Source: Bacillus sp. V2I10 (GTDB lineage: Bacteria > Bacillota > Bacilli > Bacillales > Bacillaceae). Taken from it: DNA of 64,000 bases. The first letter of the stretch is position 1. Every line of letters begins with the position of its first letter. The position numbers and the translations under genes are program-made. The notes beneath the pieces were generated by a model. That model was given only the letters and a program-made list of their open reading frames with translations. It made no database searches and was not told the origin of the DNA. Shown here one piece after another: positions 1 through 7,141 of the stretch. The stretch lies in contig NZ_JAUSYV010000001.1 of assembly GCF_030817055.1 (NCBI RefSeq), forward strand, positions 1,016,001 through 1,080,000, given 5' to 3'.

Positions 1-4
1 CATT

Positions 5-19
5 TGATAATGATTTTCA
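5..19. promoter_or_regulatory. Fur box 1
   Basis: TGATAATGATTTTCA fits the 7-1-7 Fur inverted repeat TGATAATNATTATCA with one mismatch. It is the outermost of three boxes spaced exactly 64 bp apart. It may also serve a divergent gene left of the window, such as a siderophore-binding protein; that part is inference. Confidence 0.75.
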
Positions 20-68
20 TTTACAAGTTAAATATTAATTTTTTTCCTATCAGTTGTCAATATTTAAT

Positions 69-83
69 TGAAAATGATTTTCA
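69..83. promoter_or_regulatory. Fur box 2
   Basis: TGAAAATGATTTTCA is a perfect 7-1-7 palindrome of the Fur type. It starts exactly 64 bp after the first box. Confidence 0.8.
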
Positions 84-132
84 TTTACGAATAAAATATT
101 AATTTTTCTGATTTCGATTGTCAATATTTAAT

Positions 133-147
133 TGAAAATGATTTTCA
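133..147. promoter_or_regulatory. Fur box 3, overlapping the permease promoter
   Basis: TGAAAATGATTTTCA is identical to box 2. It covers the -35 region of the promoter at 142-170, so Fur-Fe bound here would block RNA polymerase. Confidence 0.8.
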
Positions 148-170
148 AATTCAATTGACTTTGTTACAAT
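142..170 (+). promoter_or_regulatory. SigA-type promoter of the siderophore uptake operon
   Basis: An extended -10, TGTTACAAT (162-170), follows a weak -35 TTTTCA (142-147) at 17-bp spacing. The -35 lies inside Fur box 3. The first gene starts at 222 behind AAGAGGT. Confidence 0.55.
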
Positions 171-221
171 AGCTTTAGAAAAATATTAAGAAGTGATGGT
201 TTCACATCAAGAGGTATAAAT

Positions 222-1223
222 ATGTTATTACAGACTAATTTAGTGAAAATAGCTGGACTTATCACTGGTTTTATTTTGCTTTTAGTGAGTATTTGTGCAA
301 GTGTCGTGCTTGGCTATACACAAACCTCGTGGGAAACAGCCATTAATGCGCTTACAAATTTTAATGGTTCTGACGAACATTTAATTATTCAAACAGTAAG
401 GCTTCCGAGAGCAGCAACAGCTGTTGTTGTTGGAGCCAGCCTTGCTGTTGCAGGGGCACTGATGCAGGCTCTTACTAAAAATCCGCTGGCATCTCCGGGC
501 GTATTCGGGATTAATGCAGGAGCGGGATTCTTTGTTGTGATTGCCGTATCCATGTTTGGCGTCAGCTCTTTGCAGGCCTTCACTTGGATTTCCTTTTTAG
601 GAGCGGCAGCAGCTGCTTTCACTGTTTATTTTGCAGGTTCTTTTGGGAGAGAAGGATTAACACCAATGAAGCTTACATTGGCCGGAGCAGCGATGGCTGC
701 TTTGTTTTCCTCGCTGACTCAAGGATTTCTTGTGAGTAACGAAGCTGCATTGGATCAAGTATTATTTTGGCTTGCCGGCTCTGTTCAGGGAAGGAAGCTT
801 GAGCTTCTCTATAGCGTGCTTCCTTATATTGGAGTTGCTTTTGTTATCTGTGTCTTTCTTGCATCCAAGGTCAACCTGCTGATGATGGGTGAAGATGTCG
901 CAAAAGGGCTCGGCCAGAAAACAGGCACCGTCAAATTAATGACGGCTGCTGTTATTATTCTGCTTGCAGGAGGAGCAGTTGCGATTGCAGGTCCTGTTGG
1001 ATTTGTAGGGATTGTCATTCCGCATATTGCCCGTTACTTTGTCGGGAATGATCACCGCTGGATTCTTCCTTATTGTGCAGTACTCGGAGGAGTGCTTTTA
1101 GTGACGGCTGACATTGGGGCCAGGTTCGTCGCGATGCCTGAAGAAGTGCCGGTAGGAGTGATGACGGCTCTTGTCGGAACACCATTTTTCATCTACATCG
1201 CGCGCAGGGGGTTCCAGAAATAA
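222..1223 (+). CDS. yfiZ: FecCD-family iron-siderophore ABC transporter permease (YfiZ-like)
   Basis: A 333-aa polytopic inner-membrane protein of the FecCD/BtuC permease family. It forms one half of the transmembrane channel that moves a ferric siderophore into the cell. The family block LRLPRAATAVVVGASLAVAG-like (about residues 60-80) and the motif GPVGFVGIVIPHIAR (about 255-270) are visible. The start has AAGAGGT upstream. It overlaps the next permease gene by one base (TAATG), so translation is coupled. With the YusV-like ATPase and FhuF-like reductase downstream, the set resembles the B. subtilis YfiYZ-YfhA system for citrate-hydroxamate siderophores of the schizokinen type. Substrate is inferred from this resemblance. 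The binding protein is not in the window and may lie to the left. Three Fur boxes predict iron repression. Confidence 0.85.
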   Translation: MLLQTNLVKIAGLITGFILLLVSICASVVLGYTQTSWETAINALTNFNGSDEHLIIQTVRLPRAATAVVVGASLAVAGALMQALTKNPLASPGVFGINAGAGFFVVIAVSMFGVSSLQAFTWISFLGAAAAAFTVYFAGSFGREGLTPMKLTLAGAAMAALFSSLTQGFLVSNEAALDQVLFWLAGSVQGRKLELLYSVLPYIGVAFVICVFLASKVNLLMMGEDVAKGLGQKTGTVKLMTAAVIILLAGGAVAIAGPVGFVGIVIPHIARYFVGNDHRWILPYCAVLGGVLLVTADIGARFVAMPEEVPVGVMTALVGTPFFIYIARRGFQK

Positions 1224-2279
1224 TGAAAAGCTATCAATCTTTTAGAATAGGAAAAGGGTTTATTTCTTTCCTTATTGATAAAAAAGCCTTAACGGTCTTC
1301 TGTGTTTTGCTCCTTGTCACTGCGTTTACCTTTCTTTTCAGTACAGGTATGGGTGATTTGAGAATCAGCCCGATTCAGGTGCTTAAAACACTGGCTGGAT
1401 ACGGAACAGAGATGGATGAGCTTGTCATTCAGTCCTTCCGTTTGCCGAGAATCCTGATTGCTTTAATGGTCGGAATATCACTTGCTGTTGCAGGCGGCAT
1501 TCTTCAGGGGATTATCCGCAATCCGCTTGCATCTCCCGATATCATCGGTATTACCGGCGGAGCTTCCGTCGCTGTTGTGATGTTTTTAGCCATATTCAGT
1601 GATAAAAATAATACTTTGACTGTACCGATCCAGTGGATGCCGGTTGCAGCTTTCATAGGAGCGACAGTCATTGCCTTATTAGTCTATATTTTGTCATGGA
1701 GGGGCGGTTCTTCTTCTATAAGACTCGTTTTGGTCGGAATTGGACTTTCTATGCTTGCTCAGTCTCTTACAACTTTATTAATGATAAAAGGGCCGATCTA
1801 CCGCGCGGCGCAGGCAAATATTTGGATTACAGGAACTGTCTATTCCGCAACTTGGGATCAAGTAAAGATTATGGTGCCTATTACAATCGTATTAGTCATC
1901 ATCAGCTTTATTTTTGTTAGAAACGTGAACATTCAGGAATTAGGGGATGAGCTTGCAGCTGGTGTGGGAAGCGCCGTACAGCGCAATCGATTTATTCTGC
2001 TGTCTGATTGCAACTGCATTAACAGGAAGTGCTGTTGCATTTGCGGGCGGAATCGGGTTTGTAGGTCTCATTGCCCCGCATATCGCCAGAAGACTCGTAG
2101 GGTCATCTTTCGGTGCTTTACTTCCTGTATCGGCATTGCTCGGAGCGGTGCTCGTTATGGTTGCAGATTTGATTGGAAGAACCCTTTTTGCTCCGCTTGA
2201 AATTCCTGCAGGTGTTTTCACTGCAGCGATCGGGGCACCTTATTTCATCTACCTGCTTTATAGAAGCAGAAATAACTAG
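1223..2279 (+). pseudogene. yfhA: second FecCD permease (YfhA-like), one frameshift near 2003
   Basis: This is the partner permease of the same ABC transporter. The first frame runs from the ATG at 1223 and shows the permease core (SFRLPRILIALMVGISLAVA, about residues 70-90). After residue about 260 (RNRFILL) it goes out of frame at CTGCTGTCTG. Reading resumes one base later as LIATALTGSAVAFAGG, then GFVGLIAPHIARRLVG, to the stop at 2279. Dropping one base near 2003 restores a 351-aa protein, a normal family length. Both halves are well conserved with no other damage, so a recent mutation or a sequencing error is likelier than old decay. If real, transport would be lost although the ATPase and reductase remain intact. 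Confidence 0.8.
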
Positions 2280-2352
2280 GCTGTTTCCGAAGCATCTGAA
2301 ATTCATCCCGCAGCTAATAATTAATCCTTATGTGAAAAGGAGTGGATAGTAA

Positions 2353-3162
2353 ATGACAGCTATTAAAACAAAGGCGCTCACATTGTCTTATGGAGAAACA
2401 ACCATTATTAATGAGCTCGATTTAGAGATTCCAAAAGGCGAAATCACTGTATTCATAGGCAGCAATGGCTGCGGAAAATCAACGCTTCTGCGTTCAATTG
2501 CACGGCTTTTAAAGCCTGAAAAAGGCGCAGTTCTTTTAGAAGGAGAAGCCATTGCGAAGCTTCCCACAAAGGAAGTGGCAAAGAAACTTGCCATTTTGCC
2601 TCAAGGTCCTGCTGCACCGGAAGGCCTGACGGTTCTTCAGCTCGTCAAACAAGGCCGTTATCCTTATCAAAATTGGCTCAAACAATGGACGGAAAAAGAT
2701 GAGAAGGCAGTTATGAGCGCATTAGATGCTACAGGAATGCTGGAATTTGCTGAAAGACCGGTTGATTCCTTGTCAGGCGGACAGCGTCAGCGTGCCTGGA
2801 TTGCCATGACTCTAGCTCAGGATACGGATATTATTTTACTTGATGAACCAACGACTTATTTAGATATGACTCATCAAATCGAAATTCTGGATCTGTTATT
2901 TGAGCTGAATGAAAAAGAACAGCGTACGATTGTTATGGTTCTTCATGACCTTAATTTAGCCTGCAGGTATGCTCACCATATTGTCGCTATTAAGGATAAG
3001 CAAATCTATGCGGAAGGCAGACCGGAACATGTTATTAATTGCAATCTGGTGAAGGATGTTTTTCAAATGAACTGCGAAGTTACAATGGATCCGCTATTTG
3101 GAACTCCTCTGTGCATTCCGCATGGAAGAGGCCGGTGCATTATTAAAGAGGCGGCTATTTAA
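2353..3162 (+). CDS. yusV: iron-siderophore ABC transporter ATP-binding protein (YusV-like)
   Basis: A 269-aa cytoplasmic ATPase that powers the two FecCD permeases encoded upstream. Walker A GSNGCGKST (about residues 36-44), signature LSGGQRQRAWIAM (about 139-151), Walker B IILLDEPTTYLD and a switch His in VLHDLN are all present. The start is preceded by AAAGGAG. In B. subtilis the equivalent ATPase YusV is encoded apart from its permeases and serves several of them. Here it lies 73 bp downstream of the permease gene, in one apparent operon. The gene looks intact. Confidence 0.88.
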   Translation: MTAIKTKALTLSYGETTIINELDLEIPKGEITVFIGSNGCGKSTLLRSIARLLKPEKGAVLLEGEAIAKLPTKEVAKKLAILPQGPAAPEGLTVLQLVKQGRYPYQNWLKQWTEKDEKAVMSALDATGMLEFAERPVDSLSGGQRQRAWIAMTLAQDTDIILLDEPTTYLDMTHQIEILDLLFELNEKEQRTIVMVLHDLNLACRYAHHIVAIKDKQIYAEGRPEHVINCNLVKDVFQMNCEVTMDPLFGTPLCIPHGRGRCIIKEAAI

Positions 3163-3164
3163 TC

Positions 3165-3896
3165 ATGAACCATTTTTCAAAAGAAGAGCTCGAGCATTTA
3201 TCGAGATTCAGGCTGAGTTTAGGTCGAAGTGAATCAGCAATATCGATAGAAGCGGCAAACTTGCTGGAATCTGATTTTCTCTCAAGTTACTTAATTAAGA
3301 TCCAGCCAAGAATTCATTCAGACAGATTGAATGTTACAGGGTCTATGCTTGTTAAACGTTACGCCTTTCTTGCAGCTATGGCTCTTTTTTCCATGACTGT
3401 TTTTGGGAAAAAGATGAATACTGACCCTTTAAATTTAACACTTGAGACTGATGATTTGGATCCTTTATGGCTCCCTTCTTTTTACTTTCATTCTTTGGAG
3501 TGTGTTTCTGCTGGAGAAAGCAGAGATGCGTGGAGAGACGAAATTCTGAGAGAGTTATTTCGGAATCACTTAAGTAAAATTGTGACTATCGTGTCAGAGA
3601 AAGCTAGAATTTCTAAACTGATCCTTTGGGAGAATATCTTCCTTTACGTTGTATGGATGTATAACACGCTGCTTGCAAACATACCTGAGTATGTTACGAT
3701 AGAGCAAATACAAGCGGATTATATGTATGTAGTGAAAGAAGCAGACGGAGAACTTTTCGGAGAAGGAATGAAAAACCCTTTCTTGCCTTTCTATAGAGAA
3801 CAAGGGCAAGTAACGAGACAAACATGCTGTCTTTACTATCTGACTTCTGAGAAAAGAGATCGCTGCAGTACTTGTCCGAAGCATTGTTTAACTTAA
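3165..3896 (+). CDS. FhuF/FchR-type ferric-siderophore reductase, [2Fe-2S] protein
   Basis: A 243-aa protein ending in a Cys-Cys-x10-Cys-x2-Cys cluster (TCCLYYLTSEKRDRCSTCPK), the C-terminal [2Fe-2S] signature of FhuF-like ferric-siderophore reductases. The family releases iron in the cytoplasm by reducing the imported ferric complex. It starts 2 bp after the ATPase stop, which fits co-translation and a role in the same uptake pathway. Bacillus halodurans FchR, a reductase for ferric citrate-hydroxamate siderophores, is the comparison I recall. Assignment to that subgroup is inference; the C-terminal motif is direct evidence. Confidence 0.75.
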   Translation: MNHFSKEELEHLSRFRLSLGRSESAISIEAANLLESDFLSSYLIKIQPRIHSDRLNVTGSMLVKRYAFLAAMALFSMTVFGKKMNTDPLNLTLETDDLDPLWLPSFYFHSLECVSAGESRDAWRDEILRELFRNHLSKIVTIVSEKARISKLILWENIFLYVVWMYNTLLANIPEYVTIEQIQADYMYVVKEADGELFGEGMKNPFLPFYREQGQVTRQTCCLYYLTSEKRDRCSTCPKHCLT

Positions 3897-3919
3897 TGGA
3901 TGATGAGGAGGAGATTTTG

Positions 3920-4186
3920 TTGCAGGAAAATCTTAAAGAACCGCTGAATGGCCTGATTGAAAAATACACTGAATTGCTTCTTGGAGAGGCGACGCCTGAG
4001 CTTCAGGAAAAAGTGAAAAGCTGGGTGATTTATTCACACATTGCCAAGTCCATGCCGCCGCTTGCGAAGCATTGGAATGAAACGTATCCGGCAGAGAAAG
4101 AAAAGGTCAAACAGCTTATTTCTGAAATTAAGCAGCTGAATGAACAGCATCGAGCAAAATCACAGACAAATAATAATGAATCATAA
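3920..4186 (+). CDS. yusU: YusU-like small protein (DUF2573 family)
   Basis: A soluble, charged, helix-rich protein of about 88 aa with no membrane segment (LNGLIEKYTELLLGEATPEL near the N-terminus). Function unknown. The open frame extends upstream to 3872, but a strong GAGGAGGAG (3905-3913) sits just before two TTG codons at 3917 and 3920. I place the start at TTG 3920; ATG 3896 is an alternative. It is the last gene of the siderophore operon and is followed by a terminator. In B. subtilis yusU neighbours yusV, which supports the name. Confidence 0.65.
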   Translation: MQENLKEPLNGLIEKYTELLLGEATPELQEKVKSWVIYSHIAKSMPPLAKHWNETYPAEKEKVKQLISEIKQLNEQHRAKSQTNNNES

Positions 4187-4193
4187 TCTCAGA

Positions 4194-4225
4194 GAACAAT
4201 GAAAGAGCTCTGAGATTTTTCATTT
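4194..4225 (+). terminator. Rho-independent terminator after yusU
   Basis: AATCTCAGAG pairs with CTCTGAGATT (4208-4217) around a short loop, followed by TTTTCATTTTT. It ends the iron uptake operon. Confidence 0.8.
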
Positions 4226-4310
4226 TTAATCGTCGGAAGACTCTTTTGATGATTTAAGATATAAGAAAGTATTTGTTGCTTCGATGTCTGCTCCGTAGCC
4301 CCACTCCACA

Positions 4311-4405
4311 GCCAGAACAAATCCGCCAAGAAAGTCAAACCCGGACCTTTTCTGCCAGGTGATAATCTGCCATGCCTGAGCTAAACAGGCGCTTGCGCTT
4401 TTCTT
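4311..4405 (-). repeat. dispersed 3'-UTR repeat, copy A
   Basis: It shares the blocks GCCAGAACAAAT, AAAGTCAAACCCGGAC and CGCTTTTCT (plus-strand view) with copies at 6278, 50301, 51835 and 53992. On the minus strand it begins inside the last codons of the membrane-protein gene and supplies its C-terminal residues KRKAQAPV and stop. Confidence 0.8.
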
Positions 4406-4596
4406 TTAAGGAAATAATAAATAGGCACACATAAGAAAAAGGGTATAATGGATCCTGAAACCGCTTTAATAGACCCATCCTGATAAGTGACTGTGTGCTC
4501 CCACTTCAGCCAAACAATCTCAAATGCATAGCCTGCCGCATATAAAAGACCTACAGAAAATAGATAGATTAGCACGGATGCCGCATAATTTTTCAT
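4381..4596 (-). CDS. small two-helix membrane protein, unknown function
   Basis: A 71-aa protein with two hydrophobic segments: residues about 6-26 (VLIYLFSVGLLYAAGYAFEI) and about 48-64 (GSIIPFFLCVPIYYFLKR). A short polar loop (KWEHTVTYQDGS) lies between them. GGAG lies about 12 nt before the ATG on the minus strand. I do not recognise a family. The last eight codons fall in repeat copy A, so the C-terminus appears to have been replaced or extended by the repeat. Confidence 0.6.
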   Translation of the reverse strand: MKNYAASVLIYLFSVGLLYAAGYAFEIVWLKWEHTVTYQDGSIKAVSGSIIPFFLCVPIYYFLKRKAQAPV

Positions 4597-4718
4597 AGGT
4601 ATATCAACTCCAAAATTTTCCTTTATTTTGATTATACTGTATATTTTGATAGAGGAAAAGAGCTGCTAAATCTTTTATCAGTGAATAAATTCTTGTAAAA
4701 ATGGGGGACTAACAAGTT

Positions 4719-5261
4719 ATGTGTCAGTCAATAGCAATGATCCGTCCAATTGAAACGAAGGATCTTATTCATTTATGGAAGATCAAGTATAAAGACGAGC
4801 ATCCTGAGTGGAAGAATTGGGATGCACCTTATTTTGAACATAAGAATCTTACTCTGACAGACTTCCTTTCACAGAAAGACAGTATCGTAAATCAAGAAGA
4901 TTACTGGGCGATCGTTGCAGGTAAAAAAATCATCGGGACAGTAAGCTATTATTGGGAACACGAGCCTTCACTATGGCTTGAAATGGGGATAGGCATTTAT
5001 GATCCTTCTTATTGGAACGATGGACATGGAACGAAAGCCTTCCGTTTATGGATAGATCACCTATTTGAGACATTGCCCATTGTAAGAGTCGGCTATACAA
5101 CATGGTCTGGAAATATAAGAATGATCAAAGTGGGAGAAAAGCTCGGCATGACAGTAGAGGGACGCATGAGAAAATGCAGAGTGGTAAATGGAGAATACTA
5201 CGATTCCATCAGAATCGGTTTATTGCGGGAAGAGTGGGAAGAACGATCTGCAAAAAGGTAA
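4719..5261 (+). CDS. GNAT-family N-acetyltransferase (RimJ/RimL-like)
   Basis: A 180-aa cytoplasmic acetyltransferase. The N-terminal strand IRPIETKDLIHLWKI, the central WAIVAGKKIIGTVSYY and the acetyl-CoA region DPSYWNDGHGTKAFRLWIDHLF (about residues 105-126) are typical of GNAT proteins that acetylate amino groups. Near the end, GEKLGMTVEGRMRKCRVVNGEYYDSIRIGLL matches the RimJ/RimL-type C-terminal strand. GGGGG lies about 10 nt before ATG 4719; ATG 4737 is an alternative. Substrate cannot be predicted. A short degenerate copy of the dispersed repeat follows the stop. Confidence 0.8.
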   Translation: MCQSIAMIRPIETKDLIHLWKIKYKDEHPEWKNWDAPYFEHKNLTLTDFLSQKDSIVNQEDYWAIVAGKKIIGTVSYYWEHEPSLWLEMGIGIYDPSYWNDGHGTKAFRLWIDHLFETLPIVRVGYTTWSGNIRMIKVGEKLGMTVEGRMRKCRVVNGEYYDSIRIGLLREEWEERSAKR

Positions 5262-5274
5262 ATTTTATAAAATG

Positions 5275-5305
5275 ATAAAAAGCGGATTCGACCTGGGATC
5301 GTGAG
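5275..5305 (+). repeat. possible remnant of the dispersed 3'-UTR repeat, copy F
   Basis: AAAAAGCGGATTCGACCTGG resembles the first module of the repeat (GAAAAGCGGAATCGACTGGG in sense). It starts about 15 nt after the stop of a plus-strand gene and lies in that gene's sense direction, as the other copies do. Confidence 0.45.
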
Positions 5306-5349
5306 GGGTATAGATTAAGAAGAGTAATTGCCAGGGAGAGTGAACACCA

Positions 5350-6072
5350 ATGGACGATTCAAAACCAGTTATAGGCATATCAAGCTCAGTAGTCGATCAC
5401 GGAGATATACCGAGCGTGCATGTGCATCAAAAATATATCAGTTCTGTCATTCAGGCGGGCGGCATTCCGGTCGTCATACCTCTTGTAGATGATGAAATGG
5501 CAAAGGTTATTGTGTCAAAATGCGATGGCTTCATCTTAAGCGGCGGGGAGGATGTGGACCCTCATTCTTACGGAGAGGACCCAGACCCGAAACTTAGAAA
5601 AACAAATAGCACGCGGGATGAAATGGAAATAGCAGTTGTGATATATGCGAAAGAAAATAAAAAGCCCGTATTTGGAATCTGCAGGGGCATAGCTATGCTT
5701 AACGCAGCTCTTGGAGGAACGGTCACCCAGGATATTGAAAGCAATTACGAGAATCCGATTAAGCATTATCAAACAGCTGACCGCCCAAATCCAACTCATG
5801 AAATCATGATTGAGAAAGGCAGCAAACTGCAGAACATTTTTGGAACAGAAACAGTCCGTGTGAACAGTATGCATCATCAGGCTGTCGGAAAGCTTGCAGA
5901 TGGACTAGTGGCAACAGCCAAGGCAACTGATGGCATTATCGAAGGAATTGAAGGAACCGATAATGAGTGGTATGTGCTTGCTGTTCAATGGCATCCTGAG
6001 GAAATGGCTGCCCAGGATGAGGCGATGCATAACCTGTTTAAAACATTTGTAGGTAAATGCAGAAAAAAATGA
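5350..6072 (+). CDS. class I glutamine amidotransferase / gamma-Glu-GABA hydrolase-like (peptidase C26)
   Basis: A 240-aa cytoplasmic protein of the PuuD-like C26 family, which hydrolyses gamma-glutamyl bonds. The nucleophile elbow FGICRGIAMLN (Cys about 116) and the C-terminal His-Glu pair in VQWHPEEMA (about residue 220) complete the Cys-His-Glu triad. LSGGEDVDP (about 67-75) is the family oxyanion region. AGGGAGAG precedes the ATG. No puu-type neighbours are present, so the physiological gamma-glutamyl substrate is unknown. Confidence 0.85.
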   Translation: MDDSKPVIGISSSVVDHGDIPSVHVHQKYISSVIQAGGIPVVIPLVDDEMAKVIVSKCDGFILSGGEDVDPHSYGEDPDPKLRKTNSTRDEMEIAVVIYAKENKKPVFGICRGIAMLNAALGGTVTQDIESNYENPIKHYQTADRPNPTHEIMIEKGSKLQNIFGTETVRVNSMHHQAVGKLADGLVATAKATDGIIEGIEGTDNEWYVLAVQWHPEEMAAQDEAMHNLFKTFVGKCRKK

Positions 6073-6102
6073 AAGCGGCATAATGCTGCTTCCATTTTTT
6101 TT
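6073..6102 (+). terminator. Rho-independent terminator
   Basis: AAGCGGCA pairs with TGCTGCTT (one G-T pair, loop TAA), followed by a run of T. It lies directly after the amidotransferase stop. Confidence 0.8.
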
Positions 6103-6132
6103 GGTTTGATTCTTGAAAATGTGGATGTTCAC

Positions 6133-6237
6133 AATTGTACGGAATTATTTGTAAAAGTCTTGGAATAATCTTAGAAAGTCTCGGAATTGAATATAAAAGT
6201 GTGGGAATTAATACGAAAAGTCTAGGAATAAAGGTTG
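6133..6237. repeat. degenerate 21-bp tandem repeat, five units
   Basis: AAAGTnTnGGAATnAAnA-type units start at 6133, 6154, 6175, 6196 and 6217, an exact 21-bp step. The region is AT-rich and noncoding and sits between two convergent genes. 21 bp is two helical turns, so the A-tracts are phased. Confidence 0.75.
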
Positions 6238-6277
6238 TAAATCAAGAAATAAGTGCAAACCAATAAATATGAGTATA

Positions 6278-6354
6278 AACCCCGGAATTTCAGAGTCTTC
6301 CGGGGAAATTCTTATCCTGTCTGTCGGGTCTGACCAGTCGATTCTGCTTTTCTT
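6278..6354 (-). repeat. dispersed 3'-UTR repeat, copy B (first module only)
   Basis: On the minus strand it begins immediately after the TAA of the CotF-like gene at 6354. It keeps the first module (AAGCAGAATCGACTGG, then CAGACAGGATAAGAATTT). The second module is replaced by a different perfect hairpin, CCCCGGAA/TTCCGGGG, which could act as a terminator. Confidence 0.75.
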
Positions 6355-6692
6355 TATTGAAGATAAGGTGATTGCTGCTGCAGATAATCAGCAAACTGCT
6401 GATAAGATTGCTGAAGCTTTTGGCTGTCTGCCGCTTCAAGCTTGTACCAGCCGTTTTTGTACATCACATTATATAATTCTCTTTGGCAATTTTGAGTTTC
6501 GTTGAAGATTCCCTGAATATCCTGATAAAGAGAATCATGGCTCATCTCATTTAGGACAGTGCAATAAGAATCTGTCATATATTTTTCGGTAGCCAGCAGT
6601 TCATTAATAAAGTCACGGTCATTCATTTGAGGGGTTTTAGGTACTTGTGTTTCAGGGTTGCCGATTTTGGTCTGGTTCTGATTATTATTCAT
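6354..6692 (-). CDS. yusN: CotF-family spore coat protein (YusN-like)
   Basis: A 112-aa protein. After a Gln/Asn-rich N-terminus (about 25 residues) comes a helical CotF-type segment: MNDRDFINELLATEKYMTDSYC, then a second helix rich in Gln (FNETQNCQRELYNVMYKNGWY). CotF-like proteins are structural components of the spore coat. It sits 12 bp downstream of a second short coat-like gene in the same orientation. In B. subtilis yusN neighbours the proline dehydrogenase gene, as here. Expression in the mother cell is expected from the family; I see no clear sigma-K promoter. Confidence 0.75.
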   Translation of the reverse strand: MNNNQNQTKIGNPETQVPKTPQMNDRDFINELLATEKYMTDSYCTVLNEMSHDSLYQDIQGIFNETQNCQRELYNVMYKNGWYKLEAADSQKLQQSYQQFADYLQQQSPYLQ

Positions 6693-6704
6693 CCTGCACC
6701 TCTC

Positions 6705-6965
6705 CTATTGAAGCTGAGCTTTCTGATTTGGATTTAAATGAGTTAAAATTTTAGAATAGTGCTGTTCATGCATTTTTCCAACCTTCTCAAGCTCGCTTTT
6801 TAATTGCTGATCACTGCATTGTGATGCAAAGAAGTGAGCTTTTTTCATGGCAAGCAAGTTCCATGAAAGCATATCTGTTAAATAAAGGTGATCTTTTGTT
6901 GTAATGACAGACGGCGGCTGCTGCATCATCCCTTGCTGTGTGCCTGTATTCTGCTGTTGTTGCAT
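6705..6965 (-). CDS. CotF-like spore coat protein, N-terminal-half type
   Basis: An 86-aa protein with a Gln-rich start (MQQQQNTGTQQGMMQQPP) and a ferritin-like helical pair (DHLYLTDMLSWNLLAMKKAHF, then QLKSELEKVGKMHEQHYSK). It resembles the partner of CotF-type coat proteins. I chose ATG 6965 over the upstream TTG 6986 because the ribosome binding site AAGGAGG overlaps the TTG and lies 11 nt before the ATG. It is the first gene of a two-gene spore coat operon. Confidence 0.7.
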   Translation of the reverse strand: MQQQQNTGTQQGMMQQPPSVITTKDHLYLTDMLSWNLLAMKKAHFFASQCSDQQLKSELEKVGKMHEQHYSKILTHLNPNQKAQLQ

Positions 6966-7141
6966 AGTATATATAACCTCCTTCAAACATTTTCTTCCTT
7001 ATCGTTCCTCATCCATAAAATACTATACGGAATTTTAGTGACGGGCATTGCAAATGAGCTTAAAATATTTTCAAACTATTCTAAAGATGATAAAATAACA
7101 GATAATTCTTAATTTTTGCGCTGGAGAGCGGGGGACTTTAT

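Larger units (their letters stand above)
5..147. repeat. 64-bp tandem direct repeat carrying three Fur boxes
   Basis: Two full 64-bp units (5-68, 69-132) and the start of a third (133-147) are visible. Each unit begins with a 15-bp Fur-type box and ends in TTGTCAATATTTAAT. The units differ at a minority of positions, so the duplication is not brand new. It lies immediately upstream of an iron-siderophore permease gene and multiplies the operator. Confidence 0.85.

Noticed and set aside
155..170. TTGACT as the -35 of the first promoter
   Set aside because: It is only 4 bp from TACAAT; the extended -10 with a weak -35 at 142 fits better.
6269..6505. 78-codon plus-strand frame
   Set aside because: It runs through repeat copy B and antisense to the CotF-like gene, with no ribosome binding site.
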